The notes under the pieces: generated by a model
Told to the model about the DNA's origin: nothing
What the model saw: the letters and a program-made list of their open reading frames with translations, nothing else
The model's database searches: none
Assembly: GCA_000435715.1 (NCBI GenBank)
Contig: FR882587.1
Span: forward strand, 42,367 to 49,123
Length of the DNA: 6,757 bases
From: Firmicutes bacterium CAG:145
GTDB lineage: Bacteria; Bacillota; Clostridia; Peptostreptococcales; Anaerovoracaceae
Direction of reading: 5' to 3'
Part shown: piece after piece, positions 1 through 4,626 of the stretch
How positions within the stretch are numbered: position 1 is the first letter of the stretch
Layout: each line of letters begins with the position of its first letter
Made by a program: the position numbers and the translations under genes

Positions 1-13
1 GTCCCTTTTTTTG

Positions 14-86
14 TTGCCGGCAAGGCTGTCCTCTGTTTAAAGGAGGTTTTTTACAGAATTCCCGGTTTTTCTAAAAATCAGAGGAC
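14..86. repeat. Palindrome and inverted repeat at left edge
   Basis: Bases 14-23 form a perfect 10-base palindrome (TTGCCGGCAA). Bases 28-35 (GTCCTCTG) are the exact reverse complement of 79-86 (CAGAGGAC). A smaller hairpin, CCTC 30-33 with GAGG 43-46, is followed by six T residues (47-52) and could act as a weak plus-strand terminator. It would compete with the 28-35/79-86 pairing. No coding sequence is evident here. The element abuts and partly overlaps the larger palindromic array and may belong to it. Confidence 0.45.
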
Positions 87-108
87 TTGCGAGAGTTTTT
101 GACGGCGT

Positions 109-151
109 AGTCTCGGTAAGGTGAAATTTAAGGCTGTTTGCGGGACTTTTT
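109..151 (+). terminator. Terminator-like hairpin, plus strand
   Basis: AGTCTCG (109-115) can pair with CGGGACT (141-147), with one G-T wobble, and a run of T follows (147-151). This is the inner plus-strand unit of the palindromic array. It could stop transcripts reading rightwards toward the convergent minus-strand operon. Confidence 0.4.
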
Positions 152-257
152 AGAGAGAAAACTGAGAAAATAAGGCTGTAAAACGCTTATATCCGCTACA
201 AGATGGTCAAAAACTCCCGCAAATGACCTTTAATTTAAAAAGACCGAGACTTGCTAA

Positions 258-303
258 AGAAAAATTTCCCGGAAAAGGGCCATAAAAGCCAATTACCGGG
301 AAT
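258..303 (-). terminator. Terminator-like hairpin downstream of minus-strand operon
   Basis: Reading leftward, TTCCCGG (302-296) is perfectly complementary to CCGGGAA (272-266). An inner GGC/GCC pairing is possible in the loop, and five T residues follow (264-260). It lies about 100 bases past the stop of the 261-aa gene and is the best candidate for the end of the operon transcript. It is also the outer minus-strand unit of the palindromic array. Confidence 0.5.
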
Positions 304-335
304 AGCCGTGGGGCTGAGGATTCTTAATAACATTG

Positions 336-404
336 TTAACGTTTTGCTGCTGCCATCGGAATGAAGCCTTTATAACTGTCTCCTTCCAAGAAGCACTCGT
401 AATC
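336..404 (-). other. In-frame open extension past the 261-aa gene stop
   Basis: Immediately after the TAG stop of the 261-aa gene the same frame stays open for 22 codons (404-339), reading DYECFLEGDSYKGFIPMAAAKR split by no stop, and then ends in TAA (338-336). The composition looks protein-like. It could be the tail of a longer ancestral protein cut by the TAG, a remnant of another gene, or chance. The 264-aa paralogue has no matching extension: its frame closes five codons after its TAG. The rest of 304-404 shows only a short palindrome, TAACATTGTTA, at 328-338. Confidence 0.25.
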
Positions 405-1190
405 CTACAGCTCTTTGTACAGCTCCTCTGCCATGAACTTTTCTCTCAGCGTCTTGCCGTTGTTTATGACATATTCGAGGTATATTTTCGCCTCGTCTTT
501 TGACCCTTTTCTCAGATGAGCTTCGCCTATCGTAAACCGACGCAGAATTTCTTCGCGTTTATTCTTTGGGGTGTATTTCATCAGTCCCTCTATAGCCTCG
601 TCATACTTGCCCTGCATGAGCAAAGCGCGGCAGGCGTGAAGCTTGACCTCTTTGTATGACTTTGGAGCCGCCTTATATATCTTTATATACTTTTCGGCAT
701 CTCCTTGAGCGTATGCACGATCCAAATCAATACATGCTCTCAAAAACATGCGATAAGGCTCATGCTTTATTTCTCCGCTATTTATATATTCTTCCGCTTC
801 TTTTCTCTTCCCGTTAATGATTAAGGCCATGGCATATCGTTCTTGCATAATCAAATAAAAAGTTCTTTGCAGGTTGTTTTTTTGCTTATGGTTTTTTCCG
901 TAGTCAATTATGCAATATATAATTTCCAAATATTTTTTATCATCAAGGTCTTCGTTCACTGCTTCATCAATCTTATTAACGCTTTTTAATATATCGTGCG
1001 CAATATATGCAATCCCTGCGAGGAAAGCCGTCAGCCACATGGCTACATATATGAAAATCCCGTCTTCGCTATTATTGTTTAATGCCGATATCAATATGTA
1101 TGTGGCTATGTATACTAAAATAACTAAAAGCGCCACATCTTTCATCGATGCAAAGCTCTTATATATTTTTATGGCTTCTTCTTTTTGCAT
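405..1190 (-). CDS. Two-helix membrane protein with TPR-like helical tail (copy A)
   Basis: This is a 261-aa protein of unknown role. Residues 20-37 and 46-65 are two hydrophobic segments joined by a short polar hairpin loop. The remainder is rich in charged helices with TPR-like spacing, including ALLMQGKYDEAIEGL near residue 190 and an IGEAHLRKGSKDEA segment near 225. TPR-type tails usually bind partner proteins, probably in the cytoplasm here. It is the last gene of the minus-strand operon, 42 bases after the 140-aa gene, and GGGGAG precedes the ATG. It is a paralogue of the protein at 3690-4484: the last 94 residues align without gaps (58 identical by my count) and the first 17 differ at one position, whereas the membrane segments differ strongly. 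The exact family is not recognised. Confidence 0.85.
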   Translation of the reverse strand: MQKEEAIKIYKSFASMKDVALLVILVYIATYILISALNNNSEDGIFIYVAMWLTAFLAGIAYIAHDILKSVNKIDEAVNEDLDDKKYLEIIYCIIDYGKNHKQKNNLQRTFYLIMQERYAMALIINGKRKEAEEYINSGEIKHEPYRMFLRACIDLDRAYAQGDAEKYIKIYKAAPKSYKEVKLHACRALLMQGKYDEAIEGLMKYTPKNKREEILRRFTIGEAHLRKGSKDEAKIYLEYVINNGKTLREKFMAEELYKEL

Positions 1191-1232
1191 AGTGTTCTCC
1201 CCTTGATAATTATCCTTCGACTCCTTAGGCGT

Positions 1233-1655
1233 TTAGGTCGGAACAAATATTTTTTCTTTTCCAACTCCGGGGTCCGTATATATTATCCAAATTCCGTCTT
1301 CCTCCCATTGAAAGTTCATTTTATAGTCGCCCGTGTGTTCATCTTCGGCTGCGTCGAAGTAAAAACTTCTATCATTATTTATTTCAAATGAGCTAACTTT
1401 TTCTTCTGCGCCCTTTGCAAATACGACTACTCTATAACGATTTCCTCTTAACGGTCTTTCATTTCCAATCCTGTAAAATACTACTGTTCTTTCTCCGTCG
1501 GGGGAGTCTTTCCTGTAATACTCATATTCCTTATTCGCTCCTATCTTTAGGTCGATATAAAAGCGTAAGGCGGCTACAATAAAGATAACCGTCATTACCT
1601 TCAGGATTATTTCCCTTCTGCGAAGGTTCTTTTCTTCAATAGAATTGTTACTCAT
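1233..1655 (-). CDS. Single-pass membrane protein with SPDG-type extracytoplasmic domain
   Basis: This is a 140-aa protein of unknown role. A short cytoplasmic N-terminus with an RRR cluster (12-14) precedes one membrane helix (about 17-34). By the positive-inside rule the remaining ~105 residues should face outside. That domain begins with YRKDSPDGERTVVFYRIG (47-64), a beta-strand-rich pattern, and ends in WEEDGIWIIYTDPG. It has no lipobox and no catalytic motif that I recognise. Its ATG overlaps the stop of the upstream 145-aa gene by 8 bases (ATGAGTAA), so the two are probably translationally coupled. AAGGGGAGAGG lies just before the start. A diverged, frameshifted relative sits on the plus strand at 3218-3639 and shares SP[DN]G, TVV and IG at matching places. 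Confidence 0.8.
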   Translation of the reverse strand: MSNNSIEEKNLRRREIILKVMTVIFIVAALRFYIDLKIGANKEYEYYRKDSPDGERTVVFYRIGNERPLRGNRYRVVVFAKGAEEKVSSFEINNDRSFYFDAAEDEHTGDYKMNFQWEEDGIWIIYTDPGVGKEKIFVPT

Positions 1656-2085
1656 AACCTCTCCCCTTATGCTGTTCTATCACATATACAACGTCCTCGA
1701 CACCATCGCCCATAAAGGTAATCTTTGCGCCCTTCTCTATCCAATCCACTCTACACTCGGTATACAAGTCTGTATTCTCGAACCTGATATTCTCCATTCT
1801 CACATAATAATACCCCGTTTCTCCGATTTTTTCAGAAAGAAAAATCCTAAATCCATCGTCTTTCCTTTCATAAACCTTATGAGTTCTGGCTACAGTTATC
1901 CGACGGCTTATCATTTTCTCCGGAATCTGAACCTCTTCTTGTGCCAGCATATCGTATTTGGGATCTCCTGAATCGCTCTTTCTGTAGTTTTCGATGATAA
2001 ACACTGCAAATACTAAGGTCGCCAATATCTCTGTTATGATAATAGCCCTAAAGATAATTTTGTTTTTCAGTATTTTTTTTATCAT
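1648..2085 (-). CDS. Single-pass membrane protein, first gene of operon
   Basis: This is a 145-aa protein of unknown role. A lysine-rich N-terminus (MIKKILKNK) and one membrane helix (about 11-31) are followed by an extracytoplasmic domain of about 110 residues with alternating charged and hydrophobic strands. The domain ends in the motif VDWIEKGAKITFMGDG and then DVVYVIE. It has no lipobox and no recognisable enzyme motif. The start is supported by AAGGGAGT at 2098-2091 and a near-consensus promoter at 2171-2143. It overlaps the 140-aa gene by 8 bases. A decayed relative of its C-terminal half lies on the plus strand at about 2742-3067. The size and topology would fit a membrane-bound partner or immunity-like protein, but nothing in the sequence proves that. 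Confidence 0.8.
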   Translation of the reverse strand: MIKKILKNKIIFRAIIITEILATLVFAVFIIENYRKSDSGDPKYDMLAQEEVQIPEKMISRRITVARTHKVYERKDDGFRIFLSEKIGETGYYYVRMENIRFENTDLYTECRVDWIEKGAKITFMGDGVEDVVYVIEQHKGRGYE

Positions 2086-2142
2086 TCTTTACTCCCTTGG
2101 AAATGTAATCCGGCTATCCTGTTGCTCATAATTCTTATATTT

Positions 2143-2171
2143 ATTATACATATCCCCAAGTTCTCTGACAA
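2143..2171 (-). promoter_or_regulatory. Sigma-A promoter for the 145/140/261-aa operon
   Basis: Reading leftward, TTGTCA (2171-2166) and a perfect TATAAT (2148-2143) are separated by exactly 17 bases. They lie about 58 bases before the ATG of the 145-aa gene. This promoter diverges from the plus-strand promoter at 2232-2260, with the two -35 boxes about 60 bases apart. Confidence 0.75.
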
Positions 2172-2231
2172 GCGGAATTACATCGCAGGCGGCGTATGTA
2201 TGCTCCGTCAGGTGTGAGTTCTAAAACGCAA

Positions 2232-2260
2232 TTGATAATTCTTCTGCGAGATAGTATACT
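2232..2260 (+). promoter_or_regulatory. Sigma-A promoter for the 149-aa membrane protein gene
   Basis: TTGATA (2232-2237) and TATACT (2255-2260) are separated by exactly 17 bases. The predicted transcript starts near 2267, leaving a leader of about 25 bases with a strong ribosome binding site. Its position rules out an upstream in-frame ATG at 2196, which would lie outside the transcript. Confidence 0.75.
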
Positions 2261-2283
2261 ATTCATAGAATTAAAAGAGGGGG
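2260..2283 (+). repeat. Shared 24-base leader/ribosome binding site, copy 1
   Basis: This stretch begins TATTCATAG and ends AAAAGAGGGGG. It recurs at 3189-3212 with 23 of 24 bases identical. It supplies the AGAGGGGG ribosome binding site, 8 bases before the ATG at 2292. Just upstream the two copies differ: here the preceding bases form the -10 box TATACT, while the second copy has AAATGT at that place. Confidence 0.75.
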
Positions 2284-2291
2284 TCTCGAGT

Positions 2292-2741
2292 ATGAATGAA
2301 AGAAAATTGTTTTTCAAGAAATTTTTACCACTAAGTGTCGCATATATTTTTCTAAGTTTTCTGTGTGGTGGTATTCCTTACCTTTTAAATGAGATGCCTC
2401 CCACACCAACATCTGAACATGATTTTCCCATTTCAAACAGCAGTGCCATTGCCTTTTTGGTTCTCTATTATCCTTACATCTTCGGACTTTTCACCCTCAT
2501 TTGTGCCAACATATGCTTTTCTTCAAATATCGCCATGAATGCTGCCTATAGTTCCTTTCAGTTTTTATTTTTTATAACTATAGTGTTATCATCATTTACA
2601 TTTTATCTGCCTGAGCATCTATTTAAGCATTCCGCGTCATTCTTTTCTATATATTCAGGCCTTCTGATAACTTTACACTATACTATTTTTTTAATTGTTT
2701 GTGTAATACGTGCATATATCAGGCGTCGCCATAAAAAGTAA
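2292..2741 (+). CDS. Four-helix integral membrane protein, unknown function
   Basis: This is a 149-aa hydrophobic protein. The predicted membrane segments are about 11-32, 52-75, 88-106 and 117-143. The first two are joined by a proline-rich polar loop (MPPTPTSEHDFP, 35-46) and the chain ends in the basic tail RRRHKK. With KKF at the N-terminus and this tail, both ends are probably cytoplasmic. I do not recognise the family. I chose the start at 2292 over the in-frame ATG at 2196 because a good promoter (2232-2260) and AGAGGGGG (2276-2283) lie between them. It is transcribed away from the minus-strand operon and lies just before decayed copies of two of that operon's genes. Small polytopic proteins of this size include transporters' accessory subunits and immunity proteins to pore-forming toxins. 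Neither role is shown here. Confidence 0.75.
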   Translation: MNERKLFFKKFLPLSVAYIFLSFLCGGIPYLLNEMPPTPTSEHDFPISNSSAIAFLVLYYPYIFGLFTLICANICFSSNIAMNAAYSSFQFLFFITIVLSSFTFYLPEHLFKHSASFFSIYSGLLITLHYTIFLIVCVIRAYIRRRHKK

Positions 2742-3067
2742 TGTGGCGAAAGTGTAAATACCATAATAGATCCTATCAGCGAAGAACACCTAAGAAAAGC
2801 CTTTCTTATTAACGCAGATGCTACTGCACACTATAATTTGTTTGTTTTTTAAGTTAGGCAGGAGAAAAAAAGGAGAACACCTTTATTATTTATGACAGAT
2901 ACCGGATTAAAAAACTCTCCTTCTTCACATTGCGAATGCCGGTATCAAGCGATGAAAATAGCTATCAAACAGAATGGCTTGCCAACAGTGTAAAGCTCAC
3001 TTTCTTCGAAGATGGCAAGCCCGATAGAGTATATATCTTACCGTTTGACCAAACTGATATAGTATGA
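2742..3067 (+). pseudogene. Decayed relative of the 145-aa membrane protein gene
   Basis: No intact start is present. The clearest part is the open frame 2858-3067. Its tail, TEWLANSVKLTFFEDG then KPDRVYIL, aligns without gaps to VDWIEKGAKITFMGDG then VEDVVYVI of the 145-aa protein, with W, K, TF, DG, D and VY identical. A second open stretch in another frame (2742-2852, containing DPISEEHLRKAFLI) directly follows the 149-aa gene stop and may be the preceding part. Joining the two needs a one-base change at the T6 run (2845-2850) and another at the A7 run (2865-2871). The N-terminal membrane helix is missing. An 8-base inverted repeat (2898-2905 with 2939-2946) lies inside. The C-terminal relationship is good. 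The 2742-2852 part is less certain. Confidence 0.55.
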
Positions 3068-3078
3068 AGTTGTCGCAC

Positions 3079-3120
3079 AGCCACCGAATAGTCGCTGTAG
3101 TGATGGCTCCTTTCATTTTT
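3079..3120 (+). terminator. Weak terminator-like hairpin
   Basis: AGCCA (3079-3083) pairs with TGGCT (3104-3108), possibly extended by a C-G pair, and is followed by the T-rich CCTTTCATTTTT. The stem is short and the loop long. It lies 12 bases after the stop of the 145-aa-like remnant. Confidence 0.25.
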
Positions 3121-3122
3121 GA

Positions 3123-3197
3123 AATTTAAATATTATCATTGCGGAAATCGACGGCGAGAGGTTGCTGAGCCAGTTTGTAGAGGAAATGTATTCATAG
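3123..3197 (+). pseudogene. Possible 3' tail of a lost gene
   Basis: A frame opens after the TGA at 3120-3122 and reads 24 codons to a TAG at 3195-3197. It includes the protein-like stretch IIIAEIDGERLLSQ then FVEEMYS. It has no start codon and no ribosome binding site, so at most it is the end of a truncated gene. Its last codons and stop lie inside the duplicated leader 3189-3212. The first leader copy also has YYS and a stop at the same place, but with stop codons a few codons upstream. I do not recognise the sequence, and chance is possible. Confidence 0.3.
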
Positions 3198-3212
3198 GAT
3201 TAAAAGAGGGGG
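3189..3212 (+). repeat. Shared 24-base leader/ribosome binding site, copy 2
   Basis: This is the second copy of the element at 2260-2283 (23 of 24 bases identical). It carries AGAGGGGG 5 bases before the ATG at 3218. No convincing promoter lies in front: the bases at the -10 place are AAATGT, and TTGCTG at 3162 is only a poor -35. Confidence 0.7.
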
Positions 3213-3217
3213 CTTGT

Positions 3218-3639
3218 ATGAAAGAAAAAGTCAAAAAAGCATTGAAAAACAGCGAGGTAAAACTTTTACTCGTCATAGCAGGTGTAATTATAGTGTTATT
3301 ACTAAAGGGATATTTTATTATAATTATAATGTTGCGAGAACGGAGATTTACAGAGAGGCTTCCCCGAACGGCAAGTATACCGTGGTGGTAACCCAAATAG
3401 GGCGGCCGATTTGGCGAGAAGCCCCCAATTTTGAGTATGCGTTATATTACAGCAAGTATATAGGAAGCAACAATGTGTTAATCTTTAATAAAGGTCGAAC
3501 GTACCCATATTATGAGACTTGGGAGGTTCCTAACAGTATCTGCTGGATTACTGAGGGGCTGCAAATAGTCAATCCTCTAAAAGAAGTCTCAGATGAAGAG
3601 CCGATACTCGAAACCCTATTATATGAAGACTTATCATAA
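3218..3639 (+). pseudogene. Frameshifted relative of the 140-aa membrane protein gene
   Basis: The ATG at 3218 sits behind a strong ribosome binding site. It opens a frame encoding MKEKVKKALKNSEVK, then a membrane helix (LLLVIAGVIIVLLL) and GYFIIIIM, before degenerating into a short nonsense tail that stops near 3391. The second half of the family pattern appears in a different frame: YREASPNGKYTVVV followed by an IG, then ICWITEGLQIV, ending at the TAA 3637-3639. This matches YRKDSPDGERTVVFYRIG and the W-x-E-x-G end of the 140-aa protein. A one-base loss (or two-base gain) in the AT-rich stretch of about 3311-3330 explains the break. Possible causes are recent inactivation, slippage in the TTTT/ATTATA tract, or a sequence error. 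A -1 ribosomal shift would also restore the frame, but I see no good slippery heptamer there. Confidence 0.65.
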
Positions 3640-3689
3640 TACCGGTTCCTATGATGTTAGTTTTTTATGGCTCATCTTAGATAAAAATC

Positions 3690-4484
3690 CTACAGCTCTT
3701 TGTACAGTTCCTCTGCACGGCAAAGCTCACGGAGGGGTTTGCCAATATTTATAACATATTCAATATGTGACTTTGCTTCAGAAACCAGCCCCTTTTTTAG
3801 ATAGGCTTCACCTAAAAGCATATGGCGTTGAACCGCATCTCGTTTATTCTTTGGAGTATAGTTTACCAAATCATCTATGACTTCATCATATTTTCCCTGT
3901 ACAATCAAAGCCACAAAAGAATGAATCTTCACTCTTTTATACGCTTTAGGCGCAGATTCATATATTTTTATATACTTTTCATTGTCACCAATAGAACGAG
4001 CTTCGGCCAGATCAATGTATACTTGGGCAAGATTATAAAAATATTTTGTACGTATACCGTTTTGACTTAAATATTCTTTGGCCTGCACTATCATTCCGTT
4101 AACAACCAAAGCAGAAATGTATTGGAACTGAAAAGCCGAATATAATGGTTTCTGCATCCAGACAGGCTTTGAATTTTTACCATAAGAAACGATAGCCTCT
4201 GTGAGTTGCAGATATTCTTCCTGATCAAGATCTTCGTTAAGCACTTCGCTGACTTTCTGAAAGAGTTTTAATACCTTGAGGATTGCGTAATCGAAGCATA
4301 TTAAGCTGCAAAGGGCACAAAGCCCTGTAAAAATTAAATCTATATATATAAATAGTAAACCGGCGTTAATATTCAAAAAAAATATTATTAGGCCGGCAAT
4401 CATTGCAGCTAAAGAGGCTATAATCGGCAGCTTTTTCATGGAAGCAAAACTTTTATATATATTTATGGCTTCTTCTTTTTGCAT
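3690..4484 (-). CDS. Two-helix membrane protein with TPR-like helical tail (copy B)
   Basis: This is a 264-aa paralogue of the protein at 405-1190. Hydrophobic segments at about 19-38 and 44-66 are followed by a helical tail containing ALIVQGKYDEVIDDL and LLGEAYLKKG, typical of TPR-like helix pairs. It probably acts as a membrane-anchored scaffold with its tail inside the cell, and its partner is unknown. The first 17 residues and the last 94 are strongly conserved between the copies, while the membrane part has diverged. At the DNA level 31 bases around the stop codon (3686-3716) match 401-431 at 30 positions. It stands alone, with its own promoter (4554-4526) and AGGAGGT 5 bases before the ATG. 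The large DUF1906-type gene lies upstream on the same strand. It converges with the frameshifted plus-strand gene, leaving a 50-base gap without a clear terminator. Confidence 0.85.
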   Translation of the reverse strand: MQKEEAINIYKSFASMKKLPIIASLAAMIAGLIIFFLNINAGLLFIYIDLIFTGLCALCSLICFDYAILKVLKLFQKVSEVLNEDLDQEEYLQLTEAIVSYGKNSKPVWMQKPLYSAFQFQYISALVVNGMIVQAKEYLSQNGIRTKYFYNLAQVYIDLAEARSIGDNEKYIKIYESAPKAYKRVKIHSFVALIVQGKYDEVIDDLVNYTPKNKRDAVQRHMLLGEAYLKKGLVSEAKSHIEYVINIGKPLRELCRAEELYKEL

Positions 4485-4525
4485 AGTGACCTCCTATGGT
4501 AAATTATGAAAGTAAAACTCTCAAT

Positions 4526-4554
4526 ATGATAACATAATACGGTTGATTTTTCAA
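4526..4554 (-). promoter_or_regulatory. Sigma-A promoter for the 264-aa gene
   Basis: Reading leftward, TTGAAA (4554-4549) and TATCAT (4531-4526) are separated by exactly 17 bases, about 40 bases before the ATG at 4484. This suggests independent transcription of the 264-aa gene, even though the large gene upstream points the same way. Confidence 0.65.
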
Positions 4555-4572
4555 TGAACTTATTATGATTGA

Positions 4573-4612
4573 AGGGCTGTAAACAATAGTCTCGGCTTTG
4601 TTTAACAGCCCT
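4573..4612. terminator. Strong hairpin downstream of the large gene, without a clear T tract
   Basis: AGGGCTGT-AAACAA (4573-4586) pairs with TTGTTT (4598-4603) and ACAGCCCT (4605-4612): 14 pairs with one bulged base and an 11-base loop. It starts about 15 bases past the stop of the large minus-strand gene. Neither side has a run of T, so it may be a weak terminator, a 3'-end stabilising structure or a repeat. The loop contains AGTCTCGG, identical to the first box of the left-hand array (109-116). Confidence 0.6.
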
Positions 4613-4626
4613 ATAATCTCAGCTCA

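Larger units (their letters stand above)
58..303. repeat. Palindromic array of four related ~46-base units
   Basis: Four copies of one pattern are visible: a first box A[GT]TC[TC]CGGT, exactly 19 bases, then a second box close to TTTGCGGGA, then a T run. Two copies read on the plus strand (58-103 and 109-154) and two on the minus strand (251-206 and 303-258). The set is symmetric about position 180, so outer pairs with outer and inner with inner. The boxes are the well-conserved part and the 19-base spacers differ, although the inner pair also shares AAATT and AAAGG/TAAGG-like bases. Bases 86-103 are nearly complementary to 206-223. The central loop is about 155-205. The sequence shows the structure directly. 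Whether it is an interspersed repeat, a structured RNA or a bidirectional terminator block is inference. Confidence 0.75.

Noticed and set aside
58..303. CRISPR array
   Set aside because: Only four units, in mixed orientation with conserved inner spacing. No direct repeats with regular unique spacers and no cas genes.
910..1391. Plus-strand open frames opposite the operon, and similar ones opposite the 264-aa and DUF1906 genes
   Set aside because: They lie antisense to well-supported genes, lack ribosome binding sites and have unconvincing composition.
2196..2291. In-frame upstream start giving a 181-aa version of the four-helix protein
   Set aside because: The added 32 codons have no ribosome binding site and lie across a near-consensus promoter. 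ATG 2292 has AGAGGGGG 8 bases upstream.
2898..2946. 8-base inverted repeat GATACCGG/CCGGTATC as a regulatory hairpin
   Set aside because: The loop is 33 bases, there is no T tract, and it lies within the coding remnant. It is probably incidental.
3214..3339. TTG-started frame at 3214 as the N-terminus of the 3639-ending gene
   Set aside because: TTG sits only 1 base past the ribosome binding site, and its first 40 codons encode no membrane helix. ATG 3218 in the other frame does, and matches the family layout.
3214..3345. Programmed -1 ribosomal frameshift in the 140-aa-like gene
   Set aside because: The A-rich stretches near the start do not place a canonical X-XXY-YYZ heptamer in frame and lie before the membrane helix. 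The overlap tract 3311-3330 has no good slippery site or following hairpin.
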